Source: Pochonia chlamydosporia 170
Lineage: Eukaryota; Ascomycota; Sordariomycetes; Hypocreales; Clavicipitaceae
Assembly (NCBI RefSeq): GCF_001653235.2
Contig: NC_035791.1
Coordinates: 5,518,001-5,582,000, forward strand
DNA: 64,000 nucleotides
Reading direction: 5' to 3'
A model generated the notes under the pieces. It was not told where the DNA came from, did not search any database, and was given only the letters and a program-made list of their open reading frames with translations. Below, one piece after another: positions 37,092 through 49,321 of the stretch; within the stretch, counting starts at the first letter, position 1, and each line of letters opens with the position of its first letter. Position numbers and translations under genes: made by a program.

Positions 37092-39954
37092 ATGAGAGAT
37101 CAGGCAGCTGCAACCACGGGGGCGGCAGCGGCAGCGTCAGCGTCAGCATCAGCTACTCAAGCCCCGGTTCCCAAGGCATCAGGTCCTCAACCTGTGGCAT
37201 TTGACGCAACAGAGTGGTTCGTGCTCTCTTCTAATGTTGTTGCATCACGGAACAGCACGTCATTTGCGATCGCGCTGGGCGGTGTCATTGATATCCGCCA
37301 ATAGATTCTAACCGTTGTTACACAGGCTCGGAATAGATGGAAACTGGTCGACGTATGGATTTCTGGTTGGATCCAATAATTACATCAATGTTCTATTCAG
37401 CACGTCACTATCGGAATTTTGGGCCGTAGGACCCGGAGGCTGCAATAAGAGTATGGAATTTTGCCGTTTTGAGCAATGCGTATTCGTTTGTATGAGCTGA
37501 CAGTAGTCGTCACAGATGATCCTCATTGCAGTTCAGCCAGAGGCGGAATTTACTATCCCTCGGATTCTAAGCATTGGTCTGGATTGGGAACGTGGGAGCT
37601 TGGCCTACCAGATTTGGGGACAGGAGGCAATGGGCAATATGGCTTCGACACGATAGGATCCATCAGTGCCATTACCAACATCGCTTTTGGCATGTCGAAT
37701 GTTCTCATGTCAGCCATCAACTCGACAGACTACTTTCTCGGATACTTTGGTGTTGGAATGAGGTCTGGTAACTTTGGCGACATTGTTGCAACGCCTCCGT
37801 TGAGACAGGCCGTGGCGTCGTTTGGATGGATCCCAAGCTACAGTTATGGGTACACTGCTGGAGCGTCTTACCGTTCGTCTCTCACCCACGAAATAAAAAT
37901 GTTTGTCAACGGCCGCCGTGGCACTTACTGACTTGAAAAAACATATAGGTAGCATAGCTGGATCAGCAACGTTGGGTGGCTATGACGCGGCCAGACTCGT
38001 CATGCATGACAAGGTATTCACAATGAACCAGACTGAAGGTGTTCCTAGACCCTTGGTTAGAGGTATCGAAGTTTCAACGAATGGAAGCAGCAGCCGGCCT
38101 GGGGGCTGGGACTCAGGTACTCAAGTCCTGTTGGGCTATGACAACGCGTTTACTGCGGTCATCGACACGACGACACCGTACCTCTGGCTTCCCGAGGCGG
38201 TGTGTGACGACTTCGCCAGGACACTTAACTTGACCTATAACAGCACTTTCCAGCTCTATACCTTGACAAACGACCAGTATCGCCAATATTCATCAAACAG
38301 CTCCCTCGCCTTCACGTTTAGCTTTTCCAGCATGGATAACCGAGACAATTTTGGATCACCCCTTGATGTTGCTGGAGTAGTGAATATTACGGTACCGATC
38401 AAAGCCTTTGTCAGCGCATTGAATTACCCCTTTAAAGGTATCGGCTACAGCGACCCTGCTGTTCCATATTTTACACTGAGGAAGACGACAAACAATAGTA
38501 CCATTATAGGAAATGCGTTCATGCAGGAAGCCTATCTGATGACCAAATATGACTCTGGGGTCTTTTCTATTCACCAAGCCCAGTTCCCCAATAATCCGAT
38601 TCAGGGCGCATTGTTGACCAAAATTCCACGACCAAACAATAGCCCATATCCTCCGCCCCCAGATCATAATGGTGGCAGCGGTCTTACGACAGGAGAGATG
38701 GTGGGCATCGCGGTTGGAGCTGTAGCCTTCTTCAGCACACTTGTGTTTGCCTTTTTCTGCTATCGACGACACAGGCGGCAGCAGCGCCGGCGATCAGGCG
38801 ATGATCTCGACGATGGAAAGGATTCAGCCTCCACACTCACTCCAGACTCCCCACAGAGCCCTGTGTCTCGGATGTTCTCAAGGATTGTTGGACGCAGACG
38901 ATCTCGAAGAAATGGGGTGGCAATGACTGCTGGTGGTGTCAACCCCTCCGAGGCCCCAGACCACGAAATATATGAACTTCCAGCCCCCGCTGCTCCCGCC
39001 GAATTGGATGCCGGGGGCGGCGACGATAATTCCATCTTGGGCGACACTGATATGGGCACTGACAGCACTCAGCATCTCAGTGCTTACGAAATCGCCAGGA
39101 GGAAGTTGGATCGACAGCTTCAGGGTCCTGTGCCAGAGTACACGCCACCTGCCGACGGCGTCGTGCCACAGGAGGAGAAGCCGTCTGTTCCTGGGCTACG
39201 GCCAACTCTTCAAACTCATTTGGCTGATCAGCCATCTCCGATCTCACCAACCCGATCCCGTGGCGCGGAGTCCACCTCGAACACGTTCCTTGCATCAGAG
39301 CCATCGCCCGTTTCTCCCCGTGGAGATTGGAGTTCAGCCGAGCTTCCTTCGCCAGTCACAGCATCCATGCCACCGAGGTCATATTCATCGGGCGGCACGA
39401 GAAGCGGCGGTCACTCAACGACTAGCCGATCTTTGTCAGTGAATTCAAATGCCCCAGTCTCGCCAGTGACGGACACTATGCCGGCGGTGCCCGCGGCTTT
39501 TCAACGGACACCTATAGACCCGTCCAAGATAGTGTGCCTGGGACCATTGCCCGAGAATGTTCAACTTCCTGGACAGAGCGCCGGAACAGGGTCTCGCATC
39601 GTTGGTTCTGACGGGCGAAGCATACCCGGTAACCTTTTCACGGCTGGATCTCGCGTATCCGAGGCCAGCCTGGGAAGCAATTTCACAGAAGAAGAGGACA
39701 GAATGGCTGATGAAATGTCTCGACATCCCAGCGTGAGAATGGGCCAAGGGCATCATGCAAATGCCCTGAGTCGATTAAACACAGATCGACCACCGCTACC
39801 TTCACAACCAGAAGAGCAAGAAGGCGAAGAGTCTCCTAAGCCAGCAGAGTCGGACGAATTACCCGAAGACGGCCGCATCGACCCTGGCCGCGATTTAATC
39901 CACGTTCCTCAAATGGCTGATAAACGATACAGCTGGGAAGAGGACAGGTCATAA
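37092..39954 (+). CDS. Membrane-anchored aspartic-protease-like (A1 fold) protein, first catalytic Asp missing
   Basis: Pepsin-like fold protein with a transmembrane anchor, of a fungus-specific group. Exons 37092-37216, 37326-37450, 37516-37872 and 37949-39954 give 870 aa. Introns are 109, 65 and 76 nt, two with GTTCGT donors. The junctions restore DATEWLGIDGNWSTYGFLVG, GGCNKNDPHCSSARGGIYY and TAGASYRSIAGSATLGGYD. Where the first DTG should be, the chain reads NVLFSTSLSEFW, so the Asp is replaced (S-T-S). The second site is AVIDTTTPYLWLP (D-T-T). Proteolysis is therefore unlikely. A transmembrane helix, GEMVGIAVGAVAFFSTLVFA, is followed by CYRRHRRQQRRR. A tail of about 400 residues then follows, Ser/Pro-rich with many SP sites, inferred to be cytosolic. 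The predicted N-terminus is Ala/Ser-rich and lacks a clear signal peptide; an upstream exon may be missing. A role as a surface sensor is speculation. Confidence 0.8.
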
Positions 39955-40759
39955 CAACAGGAGAAGCAGGTTCGCTGACATATGCAACTTGCACACACTA
40001 CTTTCCTTTGGTGTTCTCATATATGGCGATCTTTATATCTTTGTTTGTAATTTTGCTTGCGATTTTTGGAAACAACAATAGCGAAGGAGTTTTGGTTTAA
40101 CAGTCCAACTTTCTGACTAGAGGACAAGGCTACTACAACTACACCTTGTTATCTTTTCACTCCACAAAAGACGGAAACTGATTTTCATTTTCATCTCATT
40201 CTTCATTAGGAGAAACACAAATATGCGTTTAGGGAAAGGGTGTACCCAGGGAACCGGAGTTATTAGTCTGTCTTTGACTTTTTCTTTGTGCCATTGGGGA
40301 TTTGATACTTTACGGATACAATTAAGGGATACTTTTAGGAGCATGAGGAGCATGGTCCATTCCATTTTGTTGGATATTTTCTTACGCGCTTATGAGATGG
40401 ACTTGGACTGGCCGAGGAATACAGAGATATAAGGCGATGTCAGGGCTATTGCTGCCTGGGTCGCGGAAATGGTCATCTCTGCTGAGGAAGCTAAAAAGGC
40501 TAGATAGATGTGGGATTGGGAGCTAAACTGAAGAGAATAGTAGGGCAGTTTTGTTCCCCAATTGATAATGAAAACATTCTCATGAATCCGGTTTGGGCTG
40601 TCACATTGACCTTGATATTGATGACCAACTTTGAACTTTGAATAGTGTATGTTTTATGCTGTGATCTATACCATATTGACCTTGTCAGTAAGACACTGGC
40701 CCTAAATTGCATAATGTCTATGATTGTGCGTCATGTATATTCCGTGTGCTCTATGCCAT
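39955..40759. other. Intergenic between convergent genes
   Basis: AT-rich 3' flanks of the aspartic-protease-like gene and tah18. No gene seen. Confidence 0.6.
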
Positions 40760-42731
40760 TTACCAAATCTCCTGCCACCAGGTAATACTCTCCAACACCT
40801 TCTTCCTCTCCTCGGCGTCTCCCCCCTCGACATACGGATCAAAGACGGCATACTTGCACGCATCAGCCATCTTGGACGACCCGCCGCACACAGCAAAAAT
40901 TGCGTTCTGCGGAATCAACCCCTCCAGCAACCTTGCCTCCTTGCGTATCAAATCCTGAACATAGATCTTTTCACGCTGGTCTCTTGAAAAGGCCGTAAAG
41001 ACGGTAAGGTTCGCCTTGGCAGCGATGTCCGCCCACTCCCGGGCAAAGAAGTTATCCGCATCCTTGTTGCGGTTGCCGAAGAACAAGATCATGGGCGCGG
41101 GGGAGTCGTGCGTCATTCTCTCGTGGATGAGGGACCGGACGGGCGCTACACCCGTGCCGGTGGCCATGGCTACGAGTGGTCGTTTGGCGTTGAGGGCGCC
41201 GTGGATGGGGGACAGGACGGGTTTGAGGGTGACGGTGAGGGTTGTCCGGGGAGGGAGGTGTGTGATGTAGCGGGAGCAGAGGCCCTCTCGGGGCTTGCGC
41301 AGGATGGTGCGGTACTTGACGAGCGCGATGAGGAGCTGTATTCTTGTGGTTGATGGGGAGGGGTGGAGGGTGTGGCCGCCGTTGGCGATGCTGAAGTCGC
41401 GGCCGCGGATGAGGGGGAATACGTCTAGGATGCGGGAGGGGGGTACGCGGACGGAGTGGAATTCCTCGAGGACTTCGATGATTGTGCGGCGCGAGCGGGT
41501 CGCGTAGTCGAAGTATTCGTCTAGGTATTCTGTCATTGTGAATTCGAGGAGCCGTTCCTTGTGGTCCTGGTCGGAGGAGAAGTAGGAGAGGTTTTTGAGG
41601 AATGAGCGCCGCGGCACGGCGTTGATGTCGATGCTGTGGAGGAGGATGTCGCGGATGGTGGAGTGAGGTGTCGTGTAGAGAGTGGGAGGGAGGGAGCAGA
41701 GCGATAGGTCGAGCGGTTGGTCGGCGATGGCATCCCATTCCATGAGGGTGATGACTCTTTGGACGTCGGAGGGGAAGTTTTTCGGGTAGATGGTTAGACA
41801 GTCGCCTGGGTTGACTTGCAGGGGTTTATCTGCGTTTGGGATGTCGAAGGACACGAGGCGGACGTCTTGCCAGTGTTTCTCGGGGGTGAGTCTTTTGTTT
41901 TCGATGAGCGTGGCGTGTAGACCCTTGGGGATATGGAGTTGAGTTAGTGGTGGCGATGATTGGGTCTTGGTGTCGCCGTTGGTGTGAGATGTTGCGGGTT
42001 TGGCTTGGTTTATGGCGGGTGCGAGTGACCATTTTGGAGGGAGCATCTCATCTTCGGGGATGGGATCTCGTCCTTTCGGATCGGGATGGTGTTCTAGCAG
42101 ATGCTTGCGGAGGTCATCTGCCCAACGGACAAAACTCCCATCGATACTATTATGTGTTAGATGACGGATTTGCATGGATGGCGGTGTGAGGTGCTGACCC
42201 TTCTGGGAATTGCTCGTCTGCTTCGCAAGGCTCAATGAATGTGGACGCTCCTAGTTGATCAAGCCGTCGGATGAGTTTCCTGGCTGCCCAGTTGAATCTA
42301 TCTTGAGTTAGTTACATTTGCTTTTCGTGGATGTGTTGGCAAAGACGACTTACTTGAGATATGTGCTGTCTCCAAGGCCGACACATGAATACTTCATTTC
42401 GGCGAGGCAGCCTGGCGGTAGCTTCTTGCGGAGGAGTTTCTTCCAGAATAAGAGAGAGTTGTGAGGCATGTCTCCTTGTCCGGTTGTCGAAACGACAAAC
42501 AGCACAAACAGATGCTGGAGAAGCTCGCTCTGCAGAATGTGAGTTAGCAAAATGCGTGAATTGGCGCTTTCGTGTTCCTTCAACACATACCAAATCTACA
42601 TTGTCCAGCTCCTCCACTCGACTGGCAAAGTGTAGCCTTTGACAGATTTTGCCCAGTTCTTCGGCCATGTCCTGCGCATTGCCAGTTTCGGAGCCGTACA
42701 GGACCAGAACGGTCCTGCCTGAGGTGGTCAT
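40760..42731 (-). CDS. tah18: NADPH-dependent diflavin oxidoreductase Tah18 (NDOR1)
   Basis: Passes electrons from NADPH through FAD and FMN to Dre2 in early cytosolic iron-sulfur protein assembly. Exons 42731-42591, 42529-42354, 42297-42199 and 42146-40760 (introns 61, 56 and 52 nt) give 600 aa, the usual family length. The flavodoxin domain has the FMN loop YGSETGNAQDMAEELG at the N-terminus, then STTGQGDMP and the loop CVGLGDSTYLKFNWAARKL, restored by splicing. The FAD domain has RDFSIANG. The NADPH domain has GTGVAPVRSLIHER and FFGNRNKDADNFFAREW. The C-terminus ends in an aromatic residue (QEIW), normal for this reductase family. The true start is ATG 42731; six codons upstream stay open but begin with GTG. 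It is the only iron-sulfur gene here; its distance from sreA (about 40 kb) argues against meaningful linkage. Confidence 0.95.
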
Positions 42732-45279
42732 GCTGTCTGCTTTTGCCACCTCTGGCGAAAATATGAGCCCAGAGTGAGGAGGGTTAGCAGCAGAGTTGCG
42801 TCTGGAAGTGTCTGCGCATGGGGAAGTCGTATGCAGAGGGCTATGTTGATGTGTGTGACGTCGTTTATGACAATCGTCAAGGACGTGAGAGGTGATGGCG
42901 GAATAAAATTCAGTGGTTGATTGAACGGGTCCGATGCCGGGCGGTGGCGTTAGACCCAGCAGGCCAAGATCTTATCAATCGGAGTGGCATAGTTACATCA
43001 CCGATTCAAAAGTGGTAAATTTCAGGTGCGCAAAGAGTACAGATGTTGATCTATGCAATTTCATTAATAAAGCAGCGTAATCGAATAGCTGTGCTCTTCA
43101 TGTTGTGTTGTAGGTATTTTAAATGGAAGCGATGGTTGAGATGTGGTGAATTACTACCATCTGTCCAAAATTTAGAACTCACTTTGCATACAGATCTCAT
43201 TTGACTATGACAGAGAATATAGGCCAGGCTCAGATATTGGTCTCCGTGCGAACTGTGGTGGCCCCTTGACAAGAAGTGTCTATGGCCAGCACCAGTTGCC
43301 TCGAGCTACTTGACTCGCAAGATTGGATGTCATGCTCCTCAATTTCCGAAAGCCAAGATGTCAGGGTCTCGACGCTGCCACCCGTTGTTGGTGTGGACAA
43401 GGGCTGCAAATGGCGGCGAGACAAAGTGCCTGGTCCAGTTCTTTGGGTTGGAGGCCGGGGATCTGGGAGCTGGAGCCTCGTTACCAGCCAAAGCGCATTC
43501 CGGCCCTGTACTTAAGTAATGGTCAATATGCTTGTTGGACGCACAAATCGATTTGCGCACACACTTGACACTTGACACTGAGAAATATGGAAGTGTGGAA
43601 ACTCATAAGCAAAGACCAGCCACAACACAACAGCTGCTTGACAAACTGCACCAGTGTACGACAGCCATCGTAATTGTGTTCCCGCCTCGTGCATCCGTCG
43701 CTGATGTGAGCAAGCGGAATTACTGCGTATGCATCAGTCATTGCAATCCCGGTTTCAAGGCCTGGGTTTCCATTTTCAATGCCCAGGCTCAACTTAGCTT
43801 GTGGAATTTGAAGGGTCGGGACGAGTGGATATGTGGGACAGCCGGTCGCATGGGTGCTCCGTCGCAGCCGGGCACTGGCAGATAAGTAGTGAATCAAGTT
43901 GCAAGTCGACTGTAGTAACAAAAGTAAATAACAGTTGATTCACCTTGCGTGAGAATGACGGTCGTGATGGCAGAGAAAGACAACCGAAGAATTTTGTCCA
44001 TCCTGACCCAGACCGATTTGTGCGCATCTGGAGGGCTTAGGTTTGATGGTAGCTTGATGCTAGGCCTTAACTTGGCCGAATGATTCAACGGGCAGGGGCT
44101 GACCAACATCTCAGCTTGTTCGAGGCAGGCACTCAGGCATCTACTTCTGTGCTCCGTAAGGATACTTTGAACTCCAGGCCTAGTTCTTTGGAACAAGATG
44201 TCAATACCTTCAGGAAATGTGTACGAGGTTCTTGAACTGTGTCATATGTTTAGGTGCAAGATTGGACCTCGCTGACACTAAGATAAGGTAAACCGAAGTG
44301 CTCGATTATTTTGGCGAGCTGAACTGTGTGTATTTACGCATTGAAGATACCATATACTCCCAATGTGCTGACGATTGTTGCATGCAAGTGGTTTCACACA
44401 GCCCAGATGTCAGATTGAGTGCGTCGCATGGCCGATTGACACTCATGCATGGAAGCACCTAGAGACTTCACCGCCTGATGCCTGGTGGATTTCCCCGCGC
44501 ACTGGCCATCAATTCGCGACTGCCTCCTTTGGCTGCTCGGTGGCGTGCTCCGCGTCTGGTGTCTAGTGAAGTCGCGAGGTACAAGGATCTGTTAGGTGCA
44601 AGACATTGTCGCGGTACCGGTTGCCTTCTGTACCGCAACATTGTCCACCTCACTGACGTGCAGTCGCTAAATCATGCCAAGTACTCCGTATAGATCAAGT
44701 CAAGTACCATCACAATTCTAAAGTTCTTAGTTCAAATGTTAGGAGTCAACGGTTGAAGTCTGTTCAAGCCAATCTGGGGTCTGATGCCTTTCGCTAAAGT
44801 CGTTCAAACTCATAAGCCCAGGGAATGCGCCGCCTGCTGAGGCTCCGGCCTTGCCTGCCCGTCTTGCACAGCTCTCTAAGTTTCGGCCAGCTTACCCCTG
44901 CCAGCACCTTCCCTCCCACACCACTCGACCCCTGCTCGAAGCAGCAGCCGCCCCCAGCAAACGCCCGCCGCCCGAAAAATTATTTCAGATTCGCGACTCT
45001 CCTGAACTTCTCCCCTTTTCCTTTCTCTTCATCACATTACATCTGCCAAACCTGTGACTCCGCGCAACGCTTGCCGTCTGTCTACTTTCAATTTTCATCT
45101 AGGGCACGAAGCTACCCTGATCAATCTCCCTCCTCATTGCAACAGAGTTCAATCCACGAGCTTTTTTCTCAACCTATCACGCTCTTTCGAACGTCGCTTT
45201 CGCACAAGCCCAACGTTCGAAACGTCATCATCCCCAAGACTTAACACACAGTCAATCACACCTCCATCCAACCATCAAT
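42732..45279. other. Intergenic between divergent tah18 and the RRM-protein gene
   Basis: 2.5 kb with no supported gene. It contains one TACTCCGTA (44682-44690). From about 44.9 kb the + strand becomes CT-rich, consistent with the promoter and leader of the RRM gene. Confidence 0.55.
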
Positions 45280-46824
45280 ATGTCTGCTACCAACGTGGAG
45301 AAGGCCACCGATGCCGCTGTCAATGACGTTGCAAACACTCTGAGCAATACCTCAATCAGCCAGCCTGCCGACGACAAGGCCGCCGCCAACGAGGCCGCCT
45401 CGGCTAGCGCTGCGGAAGGCCGCCGTCTCTATATCGGTAACCTGGCCTACGCGACAACTGAGGGGGAGTTGAAGGACTTCTTCAAGAGCTATCTTGTGTA
45501 AGTGTGCCTTGGATCCATGACTCGATGTAAATGGCGCTGTCTGGCTTGGACGAGTGGTCATGTTAGCCACACAGCTGCTAGCAGTTGTTTCTTGACGAGA
45601 GTTGGCTTCTGGCTGCCCGTCACGGTACCTTCTTTCTCAAGAGACTTTGCGGGCCCAGTGCCTGCCGATCGTCGATGGAAATGCCCTCCCTGTACCACAC
45701 ACCTCATTTTCGCAGAGGGCGTTGTCCATGTGCTCCGTTTCCAGCAGACCACACGCTTTGACCGGCATCTATGACCTTTTTGCTAACTTTGCGTCTAGTG
45801 AGTCTGTCTCGATCCCAAAGAACCCTCGCACCGAACGCCCTGTCGGTTATGCCTTTGTTGATCTTTCCACACCTTCTGAGGCTGAGCGTGCTATTGCTGA
45901 GCTCTCTGGCAAGGAGATCCTTGAGCGCAAGGTCTCCGTCCAGCTTGCCCGCAAGCCGGAGCCTGCTGGTGAGAAGACCGAAGGCGCCAACGGTGAAGGC
46001 TCAGGTGCTGAGGGATCTCGCCGCCGTGCCTCTGGTCGTGGTCGCGGACGTGGCCGTGGCCGTGGAGGACGTACTGCTCGCGGTGGTCGCGCTGGCGTAA
46101 GTGTAGACCTGGATGTGAAACATACAGTCGATCGATAAGAGCTGACTTAACTGTTATGAATAGGACGCCGGCGAAGAGAAGAAGGAGGGTGAAACTACTA
46201 CTGCCGCCACCGAAGCTGCGGCTGCCCCTGCCGAGGCCGAGGGCACCTCTGAGGTTCAACCATTGACGGACATCACAAATCTTAACCAGAACGAGACTGA
46301 CTCGAAAACTAAGAAGAACCAGACCCGCCCCCAGCGCGAGCGTCGTGAGCGCGGCCCCCCTGCCGATGGTATCCCTTCCAAGACCAAGGTCATGGTTGCC
46401 AACCTCCCTTATGACTTGACTGAGGAGAAGGTGAGTTGATTTGCCACATTTTGTATCCTGCATGGCCTCTGTTGAATGCATTCTGACTCGCAATACCCAG
46501 CTCATTGAGCTCTTCAAGGCATACGAGCCTTCCTCCGCCAAGATTGCCCTCCGACCCATCCCTCGATTCATGATCAAGAAGCTGCAGGCTCGTGGTGAGG
46601 CTCGTAAGGGTCGTGGATTTGGATTCGTCACCCTCGCTTCTGAGGAACTTCAGCAGAAGGCTGTTACTGAGATGAACGGCAAGGAGATTGAAGGCCGTGA
46701 GATTGCTGTCAAGGTCGCTATTGACAGCCCCGATAAGACTGATGAGGAGGCCAACGCTCCTCAGGACGAGAACAAGGAGAACAAGGAGGCCACCGAGGCG
46801 GCCCCTGCCACCGCCACTGCCTAA
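45280..46824 (+). CDS. RRM-RGG-RRM RNA-binding protein, Sbp1-like
   Basis: The layout RRM, RGG box, RRM is that of yeast Sbp1, a mRNA-binding translation repressor that contacts eIF4G; direct orthology is inferred. Exons 45280-45497, 45799-46096, 46164-46430 and 46501-46824 give 368 aa. RRM1 has RNP2 LYIGNL (about res. 50) and RNP1 PVGYAFVDL, which lie on either side of a 301-nt intron, the longest in the window. The RGG block is SRRRASGRGRGRGRGRGGR, followed by an acidic/Ala-rich linker. RRM2 has RNP2 VMVANL and RNP1 RGFGFVTL, split by a 70-nt intron after DLTEEK. The C-terminus is acidic (DENKENKEATEAAP). A CT-rich leader and strong codon bias suggest high expression. Confidence 0.88.
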
Positions 46825-47998
46825 GGGTGTGGTCGTTCCTCTTCGTTGGTAGGCCATGGTTACGCTAGATGACTCGAGACGTTTCCCTGCCTGAATGAGA
46901 TTAATTACGACGATTTTCAAACTATATTACTTATGGTAGATGCTCGTTTAACTTTTTGGCAAACAAGCAGTCATGTACACTGCTCTACTTGTTACCTGCG
47001 GGACATGTCATCACACAACATATGTGGGTGGAGTCTGGAGGTCATTTGGGAAGGCAGTGGATTGATTTGTCTTGCTTGTTATAATGAAAATTTAATATCT
47101 TATTCCATGAGAGGACGGTTGTGTGACTGGTATGAGAATGGAGAATGAGGAGAATAAACCTGCAAATTTCACTCTGTGCATGATTGAGACTGGCATGACT
47201 GTGTGATACACTAGAGCATAAAGGCTGTCTCAAATGGTAGTCGATGATGAATAATGCAGTTGATGGCGCGACCAGAGACGAGACCATACTGTAAATGCTC
47301 TATCACACGGGGCACGGTTTGTTGACGGATGTGTTAAGCTGGCAGGGTTTGTTTGTGAAGTTTGAGACGATAACCAACAGGCCACGAATCGCATACCACA
47401 TCGGCATCATCTACCAGACGTCTGGTGACATTATTGGTCGGACCAAGGCAGCAAACAGATTCGAGACAGAGATGTCTCCGTGCATGTGAAGAGGTGATGC
47501 CAAGACTCGAGGTAGCTTGGAGCTTCATTACCCACATGGAGACCTGGACAGGGACAGGAGACAAATTATGGGGATCAAATGAGAGATCAACTGGTCAGTG
47601 GTGTTTGTCACAGCTCATGGCACAACTGGGACCAGCCAGAGTTAGCGAGGATTCGATGGAGTCGCCCCGCCCACCAAATACAGCACGGGTCCTAAGTTCA
47701 TTGATGGGCTGGGTGTTCAAATGTTGGCTGACCATCCCTGATTACGCCCCAGTAAACCAGCACAGCGAGTGCCATTGCAGTCAATTGACGACACAGAACA
47801 AAGCGGGAGGGGATTAAGCGCGTGCCACAACTCTTCAGAAGCGACAGCCACGAGAGCAGGAAAAAGGCGCCAACTTTGTTCCTGAACTTGATAGTCTCCA
47901 ACCCCTAGCCACCACGATCCATCGAAAACTGCACAAGGCAAACACATTTGTCCCGGTACATCAGGCTCACACCGATCGTTCTCGCGCCTCGACACACA
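46825..47998. other. Intergenic, 3' flank of RRM gene and promoter of the ArfGAP gene
   Basis: 1.2 kb with no supported gene or repeat. Confidence 0.6.
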
Positions 47999-49321
47999 AT
48001 GGCATCCAAAGCCATGTGGGAGGTCGACCCAGAGACGAGGTCCAAGGTATGACCCGTCATTACCCTCGCCATGGCCTGATGAGCCAGTTGGACGCCGCTG
48101 GCCTGCATCTTTAGAAGAACAAGACGTACTAATTGCAAACCTACAGCTCGCCGCCCTCCAGAAAGAATCCCAAAACAACGTCTGCTGCGACTGCAACGCC
48201 CCCTCGCCACAATGGGCATCCCCCAAATTCGGCGTCTTCATCTGCCTCTCTTGCGCTGGTGTCCACCGCGGCCTCGGCGTTCACATCTCCTTTGTCCGCA
48301 GCATCTCTATGGACGCCTTCAAAGCGAGCGAGATTGAGCGAATGCGACTCGGCGGCAACGAGGGATGGAGGAAATTCTTTGAGGAGCACGAGGACACACA
48401 AATGCGAGGAATCACCTGGGAGGATGCGACAATTGCGGAGCGATATAGTGGCGAAGTCGGCGACGAGTGGAAAGAGAGGCTATCCTGCAAAGTTGAGGGC
48501 AGGGAATATGTCCCTGGGGAGAAGAAGCCTGCCGCTCCTGCGGTCAAGCCTACGTCGTCGCCTGCCCTTGGAGGTCAGAGGGGTGCCTCGAGGACGGGGA
48601 CGCCGCTGAGCAATTCGACGAGCCGGAGTGAGAGCCCTGGTAAGGGCGGTGCTGGTGGCCCTGGGGGCAAAGTAAGAGTGGACGACAAGTATTTTTCAAG
48701 ATTGGGCGCGGAGAATGCCTCACGGCCGGACGATGTCCCTCCTAGTCAGGGCGGCAAGTATGCTGGCTTTGGAAATATGCCTGCTCCTGCGAAGACGAAC
48801 CAGGCTGGTATCCCTAACTTTGACGATCTGCAAAAGGATCCTATGGCGGCGCTGACCAAGGGTTTCGGGTGGTTTACGTCTACGGTGAGCAAGACTGCCA
48901 AGACTGTGAATGATGGGTATATCCAGCCCACCGCTAAGCAGGTTTGTTGACCCTTTTTACTCTTACTGTAGAAAGTAGCTATTATTGTTGGACATGAGCA
49001 TGCTGACTGCTATAGTTTGCGGAAGGCGACTTTGCCAAACAAGCCCAACTTACAGCCTCCCAATTCGCGAGACAAGCACAACTGGCAGGAAAGTCCGCCC
49101 AAGATGGATTCACCCGCTTCGTCGAGGGCAACGAGGGCGGTCACAGGAGAGACGCACCACTTGACGAGAGCCGTAAAGACTTTTGGGACGACTTCTCTAG
49201 TTTGGCGGAGCAGAAGAAGCAGACGAATAGCTCGATTGGGACGAGTGCCATGGGTATGGGGAAGAAGGGCGGCGCTGCGGGACAGCCGGCCAAGAAGACG
49301 GATGATTGGGATGATTGGTGA
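47999..49321 (+). CDS. gcs1: ADP-ribosylation factor GTPase-activating protein, Gcs1/ArfGAP1 type
   Basis: Stimulates GTP hydrolysis by Arf on Golgi and endosomal membranes during COPI vesicle traffic. Exons 47999-48046, 48147-48941 and 49016-49321 give 382 aa. The first exon encodes only 16 residues (MASKAMWEVDPETRSK). The ArfGAP zinc finger is C29-x2-C32-x16-C49-x2-C52, with the arginine finger R57 in GVHRGLGVHISFVRS. Downstream, NFDDLQKDPMAALTKGFGWF followed by TSTVSKTAKTVNDG resembles the ALPS curvature-sensing helix of ArfGAP1/Gcs1. The C-terminus is KKTDDWDDW, an acidic/tryptophan tail typical of the group. The final intron (74 nt, donor GTTTGT) joins PTAKQ to FAEGDFAKQAQ. Confidence 0.93.
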
